A DNA stretch of 37,598 bases from an uncultured Prevotella sp. (GTDB lineage Bacteria > Bacteroidota > Bacteroidia > Bacteroidales > Bacteroidaceae): the NCBI GenBank assembly GCA_905234845.1, contig CAJOIW010000019.1, positions 1 through 37,598 on the forward strand, read 5' to 3'. Under the pieces are notes generated by a model that had not been told where the DNA came from, ran no database searches, and was given only the letters and a program-made list of their open reading frames with translations. Positions 7,687-16,515 of this stretch are shown piece after piece (positions within the stretch are counted from its first letter, which is position 1; each line of letters opens with the position of its first letter). The translations under genes and the position numbers were made by a program.

Positions 7687-9959
7687 ACAGCAAGCCTAAT
7701 TGTTCTCACATCACGGCTATTAGGGCCAATCATGATGTCGAAGTCGCCAGACTCAATTGTCCATTGGAGAGACTGGTTATAGAAACCGAGCTGGTCGCGC
7801 CTGATGACAAACTGTATCTCTCGACGCTCACCTGCTTTGAGATGGATGCGCTCAAAGGCTTTCAGTTCTTTCACGGGTCGCGAGATGCTGGCCACAAGGT
7901 CGCGAACGTACAGCTGTACTACCTCATCAGCATCACGACTACCGGTGTTTTCCACTGTCACCGTAGCCACGACGGACTCCGTTTCCTTCATGACCGATGA
8001 TGAGAGCCGCAGGTTTTCGTATTTGAAAGTGGTGTAGCTCAGACCATAGCCGAAGGGAAAGAGCGCTCCATTGGGTACATCGAGATAGTTTTTTTGATAT
8101 TTGCGGAACTCGGGTGTGCCATCAGGAACGGGTCGCCCCGTATTCAGATGGTTATAGTAAAGCGGTTCCTGACCGGTAGCACATGGCATCGACATGGAAA
8201 GGCGGCCACAAGGCACCTTGTCGCCAAAGAGCACGTCGCAGATGGCATCGCCGGCCTCCGACCCGCCAAACCACACGTTCATGATGGCATCAAGGTGCTC
8301 GTTCTCCCATGTGAGCACGGTAGGCCGGCCAGAGAAATTGAGCAGCACGACGGGTTTCCCAAGAGTCTTCAGCTGTCGGAGCAGCGTGGCTTGCACGTCG
8401 GGCATGTCGAGCGAGGTGCGGCTGGCACACTCACCGCTCATATCGGCACTCTCGCCCATGGCACAGACGATAACATCGGCCTCGCGTGCGATGCGCATGG
8501 CCTCATCCATTGCCGCGGTATCATCGACACGGGGAATGGTCTTTCCAAATTCACCGGCTTTCTGCAAGGCCTCTGACGAGGTGATGTTGCAGCCTTGGGC
8601 ATAGAGCAGATCGGCCTTGCCCTGTACCGCACGGCTCATGGCCTCGCGCAGCGTGCTGTACTTCTCAGGAGTATAGGCCACACACCACGTACCGGCAAGA
8701 TTGGCACGGGTATCGGCCAGCGGACCAATGAGCGCAATCTTTCCCTGTTTTTTCAAGGGCAGGAGACCATCCTCGTTTTTCAGCAAGACAAATGTCTCAG
8801 CCGCAATGTCGCGAGCTACCTGACGGTGCTCGTTTGTGAAAACATCGCGTGTAGCACGTTTCTTGTTACAATAGCGGTACGGATCGGCAAAGAGTCCGAG
8901 TTTATATTTGGCCTCAAGCACACGCCGACAGGCTTGGTCGATGTCGGCTTCGGTGACTCTCCCCTCTTTCAGACTTTGCTCAAGGGTGCCGATAAATCCC
9001 TGAGCGCACATGTCCATGTCGGTTCCGGCTAGGAGCGACTGAGCGGAAGCATCCTTCAGATTAGCAGCCGTTCCGTGTTGGAGTATCTCAGCTATAGAAG
9101 CATAGTCGGTGACGAGAAAGCCGTTAAAACCCCATTGCTGATGCAACACATCGTTAATCAGCCAGCCGTTGGCCGTTGCGGGCACGCCGTCGACAAGATT
9201 GAACGATGACATCACACTACCCACGCCAGCCTCCACTGCAGCCTTATAGGGAGGAAAATACTGGTTGTACATGCGCACACGGCTCATATCGACCGTGTTG
9301 TAGTCAAGTCCCGACTCAGAAGCGCCATAGAGAGCAAAATGCTTCACACAAGCCATCACGTTCTCGGCACTGCTGAAATCACCCTGGTATCCCTTAACCA
9401 TCGCAGCAGCCACATGGCTTCCCAAGCACGGGTCTTCACCCGCACTCTCGGCATAGCGGCCCCATCGGGCATCGAGGGCAATATCGACCATTGGTGAGAA
9501 AGTCCAGTTGATACCCTGCGCACTGGCCTCCTTCGCCGCAATGCGGGCACTCTCGAAGATGGCGTTCATGTCCCACGAGCACGAAAGAGCCAAAGGAATG
9601 GGAAAAATAGTCTCGTAGCCGTGAATCACATCCATGCCCACAAGCAGCGGGATACCCAAACGACTTTTATTGACGGCTATCTCCTGCAGTTCGCGTATGC
9701 GGTCGGCACCTTTTATATTAAAGACCCCGCCCAGCTTTCCTGCGGCAATATCGGCACCTATCTGTGTCTCCATGGCCTTGCCCGTTGTGATGTCGCCAGC
9801 AGGAAGAAGATTAAGCTGACCCAGCTTTTCCTGAAGTGTCATGCGACTCATCAATTGGTCTATAGAGTCATCAATGACTTCCTGCGCGGAAAGGGAAGCC
9901 CAAGCCGACAGGAATAAAAACACCGTGAAAATAATACCGAGAAATGAGTGATTTTTCAT
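7680..9959 (-). CDS. bglX: Glycoside hydrolase family 3, BglX-type beta-glucosidase
   Basis: This 759-residue enzyme has a signal peptide (MKNHSFLGIIFTVFLFLSAWAS, ending near LSAQ) and is probably periplasmic, where it would remove terminal beta-linked glucose or xylose from oligosaccharides. The domain order is that of BglX: GH3 N-terminal barrel (about 35-350), GH3 C-terminal domain (about 390-600) and a fibronectin-III-like domain (about 655-745). The barrel has KHFALYGASESG starting at 206 and LDYNTVDMS. The probable nucleophile is Asp285 in GFLVTDYAS. The length is standard. The frame extends 12 codons upstream, but the ATG at 9959 starts the signal peptide. No SusC/SusD genes are adjacent, so this is not an obvious polysaccharide-utilisation locus. 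The exact substrate cannot be told from sequence. Confidence 0.93.
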   Translation of the reverse strand: MKNHSFLGIIFTVFLFLSAWASLSAQEVIDDSIDQLMSRMTLQEKLGQLNLLPAGDITTGKAMETQIGADIAAGKLGGVFNIKGADRIRELQEIAVNKSRLGIPLLVGMDVIHGYETIFPIPLALSCSWDMNAIFESARIAAKEASAQGINWTFSPMVDIALDARWGRYAESAGEDPCLGSHVAAAMVKGYQGDFSSAENVMACVKHFALYGASESGLDYNTVDMSRVRMYNQYFPPYKAAVEAGVGSVMSSFNLVDGVPATANGWLINDVLHQQWGFNGFLVTDYASIAEILQHGTAANLKDASAQSLLAGTDMDMCAQGFIGTLEQSLKEGRVTEADIDQACRRVLEAKYKLGLFADPYRYCNKKRATRDVFTNEHRQVARDIAAETFVLLKNEDGLLPLKKQGKIALIGPLADTRANLAGTWCVAYTPEKYSTLREAMSRAVQGKADLLYAQGCNITSSEALQKAGEFGKTIPRVDDTAAMDEAMRIAREADVIVCAMGESADMSGECASRTSLDMPDVQATLLRQLKTLGKPVVLLNFSGRPTVLTWENEHLDAIMNVWFGGSEAGDAICDVLFGDKVPCGRLSMSMPCATGQEPLYYNHLNTGRPVPDGTPEFRKYQKNYLDVPNGALFPFGYGLSYTTFKYENLRLSSSVMKETESVVATVTVENTGSRDADEVVQLYVRDLVASISRPVKELKAFERIHLKAGERREIQFVIRRDQLGFYNQSLQWTIESGDFDIMIGPNSRDVRTIRLAVK

Positions 9960-10057
9960 ATTGTTCTCGTCTATTTGTAAATGACTGGTTTCCAAAATAT
10001 AGAATTTAGATATAAAAAATGGTCTTTTGTATTGCTAAAGCTTATCTTCCTGAGTGC

Positions 10058-10115
10058 AAAAGACCGTCTTTCGCAGAAAATTCCCTAGGGAATATCTTCC
10101 GAAAGACGGTCTTTT
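10058..10115 (-). terminator. Terminator after fructose-bisphosphate aldolase gene
   Basis: A perfect 16-bp inverted repeat, AAAAGACCGTCTTTCG at 10058-10073 and its complement at 10100-10115, encloses a second small palindrome built on TTCCCTAGGGAA. It lies about 25 bp beyond the aldolase stop, and the minus transcript would end in TTTT. The core AAGACCGTCTT recurs in the terminator at 14261-14313. Confidence 0.8.
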
Positions 10116-10139
10116 ATAAATCGGGGGTTATTCTCCGGC

Positions 10140-11150
10140 TTAGTCGCAGTTGGCGAGCTTGCCGTCAGAACCGAGCACCTCCTTGATTTTGTGGCTGTAA
10201 AGCTCAATCATCAAGTCGCGAGCGGGACCGCAGTACTTGCGCGGGTCGAACTCACCGGGCTTCTCAGCAAATACCTTGCGCACGGCAGCGGTAAAGGCCA
10301 GACGAGAGTCGGAGTCGATGTTGATCTTGCAAACAGCGCTCTTTGAAGCCTTACGGAGCTGTTCTTCGGGAATACCTACTGCATCGGGCAGTTTGCCACC
10401 GTTGGCGTTGATGATGTCGACATATTCCTGTGGAACCGATGACGATCCGTGAAGCACGATGGGGAAGCCAGGCAGCTTCTCCATGATGGCATCGAGCACG
10501 TCGAATGCCAGTGGCGGGGGAACGAGCTTACCAGTAGCGGGGTCAACGGTACACTGCTCACGGGTGAACTTATAAGCACCGTGTGAGGTGCCGATGGAGA
10601 TGGCGAGTGAGTCAACACCTGTGCGACTTACGAAATCAATCACCTCTTCGGGCTTGGTGTAGTGGCTTTCAGCTGCCACAACCTCGTCCTCAACACCAGC
10701 CAACACACCGAGCTCACCCTCTACAGTCACGTCGAACTGATGGGCATACTCAACAACCTTCTTCGTCAAGGCGATGTTCTCTTCATAGGGAAGACTGGAG
10801 CCGTCGATCATCACGGATGAGAATCCGAAGTCCACACAGCTCTTGCAAATCTCGAAGCTGTCGCCATGGTCGAGGTGGAGGCAGATTTCGGGATGATTGC
10901 AACCCAGCTCCTTAGCATATTCCACAGCACCCTGTGCCATATAGCGCAACAGTGTCTGGTTTGCATAGTTGCGCGCACCCTTGGATACTTGAAGGATTAC
11001 CGGCGAACGAAGATCGGAAGAAGCTTTGATAATGGCCTGAAGCTGTTCCATGTTGTTGAAGTTGAAAGCAGGAATAGCATAGCCGCCGTTGATGGCTCGC
11101 TTGAACATCTCACGGGTGTTCACGAGACCTAAATCTTTGTAGTTTACCAT
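10140..11150 (-). CDS. fba: Class II fructose-1,6-bisphosphate aldolase
   Basis: This 336-residue cytoplasmic enzyme splits fructose-1,6-bisphosphate into dihydroxyacetone phosphate and glyceraldehyde-3-phosphate in glycolysis, and runs in reverse in gluconeogenesis. The zinc-dependent class II fold is marked by AIPAFNFNNMEQ near the N-terminus, the zinc-binding LHLDHG (His92 and His95 in HLDHG), MIDGSSLPYEEN, TVEGELG, and the substrate loops SIGTSHGAYKF and IVLHGSSSVP. The ATG at 11150 agrees with a strong promoter 40 bp upstream. It is a single-gene unit with its own promoter and terminator. Confidence 0.96.
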   Translation of the reverse strand: MVNYKDLGLVNTREMFKRAINGGYAIPAFNFNNMEQLQAIIKASSDLRSPVILQVSKGARNYANQTLLRYMAQGAVEYAKELGCNHPEICLHLDHGDSFEICKSCVDFGFSSVMIDGSSLPYEENIALTKKVVEYAHQFDVTVEGELGVLAGVEDEVVAAESHYTKPEEVIDFVSRTGVDSLAISIGTSHGAYKFTREQCTVDPATGKLVPPPLAFDVLDAIMEKLPGFPIVLHGSSSVPQEYVDIINANGGKLPDAVGIPEEQLRKASKSAVCKINIDSDSRLAFTAAVRKVFAEKPGEFDPRKYCGPARDLMIELYSHKIKEVLGSDGKLANCD

Positions 11151-11189
11151 AAAAATTTATATTTATACTGTATAGTTAAAAATCTTCTG

Positions 11190-11221
11190 CAAAGTTAACA
11201 TATTATTTTTGCATCTCCAAA
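11190..11221 (-). promoter_or_regulatory. Promoter of the aldolase gene
   Basis: On the minus strand TTTG (11221-11218) is followed after 20 bp by TAACTTTG (11197-11190). This matches the Bacteroidota consensus in sequence and spacing, about 40 bp before the start codon. Confidence 0.75.
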
Positions 11222-11299
11222 AACTCCCTATCATTTTTTTGATATATTTCAAATTTTATTGATGCATGACAAGGGGTAATGGGTGATGGGTATTGGGTC

Positions 11300-12217
11300 T
11301 TACAACATATCCATGAAGCAAAGCTGATAGAGTCCCTGTCCGTCTTCGATGATGATATAGGTGGGCTCGTCGCTTTCCTCTTCGTAGCTGTCGGGAGCAT
11401 AGTAGGTATGTTTCATACCTTCATCCATACGCGTGCTATGCTTAAAGTAGCCATGTTGCGCCAATTGCTTCTCATAAATAAGAAGGAGCTGAGGGTCAGA
11501 GAACATGATTCTCACTTCCTTGTATTCTTCTTTTTTTATCATACAGAAAATCGCCAATGCATCATCACCCGTCTTTTGGAACTCCCACGCGTTGGCCTTG
11601 ACATTGCGCCCCCACGCCTCATAAGAATAGCCATCGGCATTCTCGGCTTGGTATTCAAGCTGATGAAGGTTTTTTCCCTCACAAAGATTGCTCAACACAT
11701 CGGATGTCTCGTCCCAGTAGTTCCACACGGTGTTCATGTCTTCTACATTCAGCTCCTCAGTTTCCGGATTTACCACCTCGACAGACCGTGTGGCTTTCTT
11801 TGCCTCATGTTCAAACTCGCCCTCAAATAGTAAGCCTATCTTATTTTTCGTCAAGTCGAAATACTGGCACACCTCAAATACCTCGCCATGTCTGTTACGA
11901 TATTTGATGGAACCATTATCCTTACCATTCGGCTCGACAATCATGTCATATTTGCCAATCTGGTAAAACACCCCAGGCGTGAAAGCACCATGCATCTCCT
12001 CGCAATAGGTCTCAGTGTAAGCATAGGCTTGTATGAAATGCTGTCCATCGCTCATATCGTAAAGCATCTTTCCGCCGTCTTCCAAATCTTCCACCCATTG
12101 GGTGAAGAGCAATTCTTTACCCGTCTGTGCCGAAGCAGGCAAAAGCAACATTATTCCTATCAACATAAGCCATAAGCGACATGCACCCGACTTAAATAAA
12201 GTTTTTTCGTTTTTCAT
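11300..12217 (-). CDS. Exported protein of unknown function
   Basis: This 305-residue protein has a lysine-containing N-terminus, a hydrophobic stretch (WLMLIGIMLLLPASA) and a likely cleavage after SAQ, so it is probably periplasmic. I do not recognise the family. The mature part is acidic with many aromatic residues; the first third looks beta-rich (DMSDGQHFIQAYAYTE and GVFYQIGKYDMIV), followed by mixed helices and strands. It ends in DGQGLYQLCFMDML, and the only cysteines are scattered, so a disulfide core is not obvious. It is divergent from gdhA with its own promoter, and the two promoters are only 16 bp apart at their -33 ends. It may be restricted to Prevotella and relatives. Confidence 0.8.
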   Translation of the reverse strand: MKNEKTLFKSGACRLWLMLIGIMLLLPASAQTGKELLFTQWVEDLEDGGKMLYDMSDGQHFIQAYAYTETYCEEMHGAFTPGVFYQIGKYDMIVEPNGKDNGSIKYRNRHGEVFEVCQYFDLTKNKIGLLFEGEFEHEAKKATRSVEVVNPETEELNVEDMNTVWNYWDETSDVLSNLCEGKNLHQLEYQAENADGYSYEAWGRNVKANAWEFQKTGDDALAIFCMIKKEEYKEVRIMFSDPQLLLIYEKQLAQHGYFKHSTRMDEGMKHTYYAPDSYEEESDEPTYIIIEDGQGLYQLCFMDML

Positions 12218-12248
12218 TTCTCTGTTACATTATATGGTTTCTTCCATG

Positions 12249-12280
12249 CAAAAGTACAATAAAAACCGTTAACTTCCAAA
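12249..12280 (-). promoter_or_regulatory. Promoter of the unknown exported protein
   Basis: On the minus strand TTTG (12280-12277), 20 bp, then TACTTTTG (12256-12249). It is about 31 bp from the ATG at 12217. It is back to back with the gdhA promoter. Confidence 0.75.
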
Positions 12281-12296
12281 AATTCACAACGTTTTA

Positions 12297-12328
12297 TTTG
12301 GCTGTAAACAACAAAAAGCGTAATTTTG
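12297..12328 (+). promoter_or_regulatory. Promoter of gdhA
   Basis: TTTG (12297-12300), 20 bp, then TAATTTTG (12321-12328). It leaves a leader of about 70 nt before the gdhA ATG at 12405. No clear riboswitch or terminator structure is seen in that leader. Confidence 0.75.
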
Positions 12329-12404
12329 CATCCTGAATAATTGTACTGGCCGACCAAATCGACCGTACCATGATAAATAAATCTATTTACAATTTTATAC
12401 TATT

Positions 12405-13742
12405 ATGCAAGTTGAGAAAATCTTAACAGAGCTTGAGCGTAAGCACCCAGGCGAGTACGAGTACCTACAGGCAGTGAAAGAAGTTCTCCTGTCTATCGAG
12501 GACGTGTACAACCAGCATCCCGAATTTGAACGGGCAAAGCTCATTGAGCGGCTCGTAGAGCCCGAGCGCATTGTCACATTCCGTGTGCCTTGGACAGATG
12601 ACAAAGGCGAGGTTCATGTGAACATCGGCTACCGCGTGCAGTTCAACAGTGCCATCGGCCCGTATAAGGGCGGACTGCGTTTCCATCCGTCGGTGAACCT
12701 CTCCATTCTGAAGTTCCTCGGCTTTGAGCAGACTTTCAAGAATGCTCTCACCACTCTTCCGATGGGCGGCGGCAAAGGCGGCAGCGACTTCTCCATCCGC
12801 GGTCGCAGCGATGCAGAGGTGATGCGTTTCTGTCAGGCTTTCATGACTGAGCTCTACCGACATATTGGCCCCGACGAGGATGTTCCCGCAGGCGATATCG
12901 GCGTAGGCGGGCGCGAAATTGGCTATCTTTTCGGCATGTATAAGAAGCTCACCCACCAATTTGGTGGAGTGCTTACAGGCAAGGGGCTTGAGTATGGCGG
13001 ATCACGCATACGCCCCGAGGCAACAGGCTTCGGAGCACTCTACTTTGTCAACCAGATGCTCCAGACCCGCAATATTGACATCAAAGGCAAGACCGTGGCT
13101 CTCTCCGGCTTCGGAAACGTGGCATGGGGCGCTGCCAAGAAAGCCACAGAGCTGGGTGCGAAGGTTATCACTATCAGTGGACCCGACGGCTACATCTACG
13201 ATCCCGCAGGTATCAGTGGCGAGAAGATCGACTACATGCTCGAGCTTCGCGCCAGCGGCAACGACATCTGCCAGCCTTATGCCGAGGAGTTCGATGGCGC
13301 GACCTTCTATGAGGGACGCAAACCTTGGGAGCAGAAGGCCGACATCTATCTGCCCTGCGCCACACAAAACGAGCTCAACGCCGACGATGCCGACCACATT
13401 CTCGCCCATCAGCCATTATGCGTGGCAGAGGTGTCGAACATGGGATGCACCGCTGAGGCTGTAGAGAAGTTCGTCAACACGAAGACGCTCTTTGCTCCAG
13501 GCAAGGCTGTCAACGCTGGAGGTGTGGCCACATCTGGGCTCGAGATGACACAAAACTCCATGCGCATCACGTGGACCGAGAAAGAAGTCGACGAAAAACT
13601 GCACTTCATCATGCACTCTATCCACGGACAATGCGTGAAGTACGGCAAGCAGGCCGACGGCTATATCGACTACGTGCGCGGTGCCAACGTGGCTGGGTTC
13701 ATGAAAGTCGCCAACGCCATGATGGCCCAAGGCATTGTGTAA
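12405..13742 (+). CDS. gdhA: Glutamate dehydrogenase, NADP-type
   Basis: This 445-residue enzyme makes glutamate from 2-oxoglutarate and ammonia, or the reverse, and is a main entry point for ammonia nitrogen in Bacteroidales. The catalytic segments are clear: GPYKGGLRFHP (Lys88), PMGGGKGGSDF (Lys124) and DVPAGDIGVGGREIG. The dinucleotide-binding domain follows with LSGFGNVAWGAA. The length and the sequence around the active site fit the hexameric small-subunit (about 450 residues) NADP-type enzymes, but cofactor choice is inferred from similarity rather than from a diagnostic residue. It has its own promoter and a perfect hairpin directly after the stop codon, so it is a single-gene unit. 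Confidence 0.95.
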   Translation: MQVEKILTELERKHPGEYEYLQAVKEVLLSIEDVYNQHPEFERAKLIERLVEPERIVTFRVPWTDDKGEVHVNIGYRVQFNSAIGPYKGGLRFHPSVNLSILKFLGFEQTFKNALTTLPMGGGKGGSDFSIRGRSDAEVMRFCQAFMTELYRHIGPDEDVPAGDIGVGGREIGYLFGMYKKLTHQFGGVLTGKGLEYGGSRIRPEATGFGALYFVNQMLQTRNIDIKGKTVALSGFGNVAWGAAKKATELGAKVITISGPDGYIYDPAGISGEKIDYMLELRASGNDICQPYAEEFDGATFYEGRKPWEQKADIYLPCATQNELNADDADHILAHQPLCVAEVSNMGCTAEAVEKFVNTKTLFAPGKAVNAGGVATSGLEMTQNSMRITWTEKEVDEKLHFIMHSIHGQCVKYGKQADGYIDYVRGANVAGFMKVANAMMAQGIV

Positions 13743-13785
13743 AGTTTTCTGGGGGTGTGGTATGCAAATACACCCCCAGAAAACT
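13743..13785. terminator. Hairpin terminator after gdhA
   Basis: A perfect 16-bp stem starts on the base after the gdhA stop: AGTTTTCTGGGGGTGT at 13743-13758 with its complement at 13770-13785 and an 11-nt loop. There is no long T tract after it, so it may rely partly on other factors. Confidence 0.75.
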
Positions 13786-13794
13786 CTAAACTGA

Positions 13795-13837
13795 TAAAAC
13801 CTGTAAGCCTTATAAAACCTATAAGACCTATAAAATT
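13795..13837. repeat. Degenerate ~10-bp tandem repeat (CCTATAAGA-type)
   Basis: The leader of the RlpA-like gene is made of near-repeats of TAAAACCTGTAAG, TATAAAACCTATAAGACC and TATAAA. The same CCTATAAGACCTATAAG decamer series occurs at 25037-25080. It is probably a genome-wide simple repeat; no function is visible. Confidence 0.6.
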
Positions 13838-13844
13838 AAACACT

Positions 13845-14225
13845 ATGAAACTGAAAATCCTATTCCTTGCACTCTTCTGCCCTATACTGTTGAGTGCACA
13901 GACGACCACAGGCATCGCCTCCTACTACTCCAAGAAATGGACCGGCCGTAAGACTGCCAATGGCGAGCGCCTGCATCACGATAGCCTCACCTGCGCCCAT
14001 AAGACCTACCCCTTCGGCACAAGGCTGAAGGTGACTCATCTGGGCAACGGCAAGAGCGTTATCGTGCGTGTAACCGACCGCGGACCTTATGGGCGCGGAC
14101 GCATCGTAGACCTTTCATGGGGAGCCGCCCGCGACCTCGGTATGCTCCAACAGGGACTTGCCAAGGTTACTGTCGAGGTTTTGCCTAAGAATAAAGAAGA
14201 AAGCAAAAGCGAAAAGACAGAATAA
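13845..14225 (+). CDS. RlpA-like double-psi beta-barrel exported protein
   Basis: This small 126-residue protein has a signal peptide ([19 protein letters not shown]) and then one double-psi beta-barrel domain covering nearly all of the rest. Typical RlpA motifs are [37 protein letters not shown] (the Asp of TDRGP is conserved in the family), and [13 protein letters not shown]. RlpA proteins are lytic transglycosylases acting on denuded septal glycan in some Proteobacteria; activity in Bacteroidota is less certain. No SPOR domain is present, so septal targeting would need something else. The lysine-rich tail after the barrel is probably disordered. The upstream in-frame ATG at 13755 falls inside the gdhA terminator and is rejected. 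Confidence 0.88.
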   Translation: MKLKILFLALFCPILLSAQTTTGIASYYSKKWTGRKTANGERLHHDSLTCAHKTYPFGTRLKVTHLGNGKSVIVRVTDRGPYGRGRIVDLSWGAARDLGMLQQGLAKVTVEVLPKNKEESKSEKTE

Positions 14226-14260
14226 CGGAAGACCGTCTATTACGTCAAATTCTCGTGAAA

Positions 14261-14313
14261 CTTATTACAAAAGACCGTCTTTGGCTTTTCCAAAGACGGT
14301 CTTTTGTAATAAG
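14261..14313. terminator. Perfect 24-bp hairpin, bidirectional terminator
   Basis: The arms 14261-14284 and 14290-14313 are exact complements with a 5-nt loop (CTTTT). The core AAAAGACCGTCTTTGG repeats the stem of the terminator at 10058-10115. It lies between the convergent RlpA-like and aquaporin genes and carries TTTT on both strands. Confidence 0.9.
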
Positions 14314-14327
14314 GATATGAAGAGACC

Positions 14328-15005
14328 TTACTTTTCAGCAGGCTCGATAATCTTCCACACAAGGGCTGCGATAGCACCACCTACAAACGGACCTACAATG
14401 AACACCCAGAGTTGGTTCAGTGCATCACCGCCTTCGAAGAGTGCGGGACCGATGGAACGTGCGGGGTTGACTGACGTACCAGTAAAGTGGATACCCACGA
14501 GATGGATGAGAATGAGCGACAGACCGATGGCCAGACCTGCGAAGTTGTTGGTGGCACCATTGGTCTTGGCTGTAGCACCAAGCACGACAAGCACGAAGAG
14601 GAAAGTGAGCACAATCTCAACAATCAGACCATTGGTAACACCAAAGGCACAGGTGTTAGCACCCGTGGCTGTGGTAATCACTGCACTCGGATCGGTGGCA
14701 ACAATACCAGCCAAAGCTGCGGCAGCCAAGATAGCACCGATAACCTGGAACACGATGTACATGCCACAATCTTTTGCGCTCATACGGCCGCTGAGGAACA
14801 CACCGAGCGTGATGGCGGGATTGATGTGGCAACCCGAGATGCCGCCGATGGTATAGGCCATGGCTACTACTGACAGACCAAAGGCAATGGCTGTTCCCAC
14901 GATAGCTGCGGTGTTCTCTGCACCACAACCCAATGCCACGGCTGCACCGCAGCCGAGGAAAGTAAGTACGAATGTACCTACAAGTTCTGCTAAATACTTT
15001 TTCAT
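14328..15005 (-). CDS. aqpZ: Aquaporin Z-type water channel
   Basis: This 225-residue inner-membrane protein has six membrane helices and the two pore half-helices with NPA boxes, SGCHINPAITLG and TSVNPARSIGPAL. The selectivity-filter positions match E. coli AqpZ: Phe in AIAFGLS, His in LIHLVG, Thr just before SVNPAR, and Arg after the second NPA. That set is typical of water channels rather than glycerol channels. The length is normal for AqpZ. It is transcribed alone toward the 24-bp hairpin; no clear TAnnTTTG box was found in the 170 bp upstream, so its promoter is not assigned. Confidence 0.93.
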   Translation of the reverse strand: MKKYLAELVGTFVLTFLGCGAAVALGCGAENTAAIVGTAIAFGLSVVAMAYTIGGISGCHINPAITLGVFLSGRMSAKDCGMYIVFQVIGAILAAAALAGIVATDPSAVITTATGANTCAFGVTNGLIVEIVLTFLFVLVVLGATAKTNGATNNFAGLAIGLSLILIHLVGIHFTGTSVNPARSIGPALFEGGDALNQLWVFIVGPFVGGAIAALVWKIIEPAEK

Positions 15006-15175
15006 ATTGTTTATGATTAAAAATAAAAGTTGAATTTCATACTACCTTTTTTCATAAATCGTTCACGCTCGGAAAACTTCAAGCAAACTTTGTTCTGCTC
15101 ATCTGGATTAATCAAAACGTTCTAATTCTATAACGTGTTTTCTGTCAAATTATTATATTTACACCATGTTTCTGG

Positions 15176-16486
15176 TTATAACATCTGGCGCGATTTCATC
15201 TCAAGATATTTGTTGATGACGTCAACGGAAAGCTGGTCGGGGGTGGTGAGCAAAGAGAGAATGCCATGTCGGCACAGCTGCGAGGCGATGAGTCGCTGTT
15301 CATGCTCGAACTTCTCGGCGATGACGTGACGATAGAGGTCTTCTGTGTCGGTAGCCGGCAAGGCGATGTAGTCCTTAATCTCATTATCCATGAAGAACAC
15401 GACCAGCAACCGATGTCTACGGGCAAGCTGAATGAGATAGGGCAATTGCCGATGCATCGACTGGAGCCCGATGAAATGGGTGTAGAGAATGAGGAGTGAG
15501 CGCTTGGAGAGGTGCTTGTCGAGATGAGCCACGAGGGCGGAATAGTCTGACTCGCCGAAGGTGGTCTGCTGGGCATAGAGCCGTTCGAGCAGAGTCTCAA
15601 TATGACCAGGCTGCTTCGAGGCGGGCACAAAGGTGTCAAAGTGGTCGTTAAATGTTACAAGTCCAGCCTTGTCCTCACGATGCATCGCCACGTAAGCGAG
15701 CACGAGAGAGGCGTTGATGGCATAGTCGAGCAAGGTCATACCGCGAAAAGCATGCTGCATGGTACGCCCCTTGTCGATGACGGAGAAGACCTGCTGCGAC
15801 CGCTCATCCTGATAAACGTTCACCATGAGCTGATGGCGGCGGGCCGTCGCACGCCAGTTGATGGTGCGGTAGTCATCGCCCTGCACATAGTCCTTTATCT
15901 GCTCAAATTCCGTATTGTTACCGATACGGCGTATTTTCTTGATGCCCATCTCCGTCAATCGATTGCTGATGGCCAATAACTCATACTGACGCAACATGAG
16001 GAACGAGGGATAAACCTTCACATCACAGGGCTCGGCACAGGTGAAACGCCGCTGGAGTAGGCCGAGAACGGTGGAGGTGAAGACACGGAGTCGGCCGAAC
16101 GAATATATGCCACGCCTCACGGGTCGCAGCCGATAATCGATGTTCTTACCTTCCTGCGACTTCAGCTGAAGTGGAAAAGCGATGTCGCGCCGCTGGAAAT
16201 GGGCGGGTATCTCGTCAATGACCGTCAACCATACAGGGAAAGAATAGCTGTTCTCCACACGCAGGCTCACCGTGTTGTCGTCGCCATTGGAGAACCGATG
16301 CGACAGGCTTCTTGATGCTGTGATACCCCTTCGATGCCACAACATGGCAGCGTCAATCGTAACAGCCACGATCAACAATGCAAGCAACCCTTGTCCAAAG
16401 AAGAACAACGGACTCCATGCCTGTTCGCCAATGATGACCAATATCACGGCAAAAGCAACAAGATAAAACCTACGACTCAGAAACAT
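15176..16486 (-). CDS. DUF58 domain protein (last gene of MoxR operon)
   Basis: This 436-residue protein has two N-terminal membrane segments (about 5-25 and 28-46), then a beta-rich region, then the DUF58 domain with its hallmark YVQGDDYRTINWRATARR. DUF58 proteins carry a von Willebrand A-like fold and work with MoxR ATPases on envelope or stress functions that are poorly defined. The expected metal-binding DxSxS motif is reduced here to VIDKGRTM, so metal binding may be altered. It lies 29 bp after the MoxR gene and ends the six-gene operon that starts at 21475. Confidence 0.88.
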   Translation of the reverse strand: MFLSRRFYLVAFAVILVIIGEQAWSPLFFFGQGLLALLIVAVTIDAAMLWHRRGITASRSLSHRFSNGDDNTVSLRVENSYSFPVWLTVIDEIPAHFQRRDIAFPLQLKSQEGKNIDYRLRPVRRGIYSFGRLRVFTSTVLGLLQRRFTCAEPCDVKVYPSFLMLRQYELLAISNRLTEMGIKKIRRIGNNTEFEQIKDYVQGDDYRTINWRATARRHQLMVNVYQDERSQQVFSVIDKGRTMQHAFRGMTLLDYAINASLVLAYVAMHREDKAGLVTFNDHFDTFVPASKQPGHIETLLERLYAQQTTFGESDYSALVAHLDKHLSKRSLLILYTHFIGLQSMHRQLPYLIQLARRHRLLVVFFMDNEIKDYIALPATDTEDLYRHVIAEKFEHEQRLIASQLCRHGILSLLTTPDQLSVDVINKYLEMKSRQML

Positions 16487-16515
16487 TTTTCTGCTTAGTG
16501 TTGAGTACTAACCTA

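Noticed and set aside
7680..11150. Polysaccharide-utilisation locus around the GH3 gene
   Set aside because: No SusC/SusD pair or regulator is adjacent; the neighbours are an aldolase and the nuclease gene, each with its own terminator.
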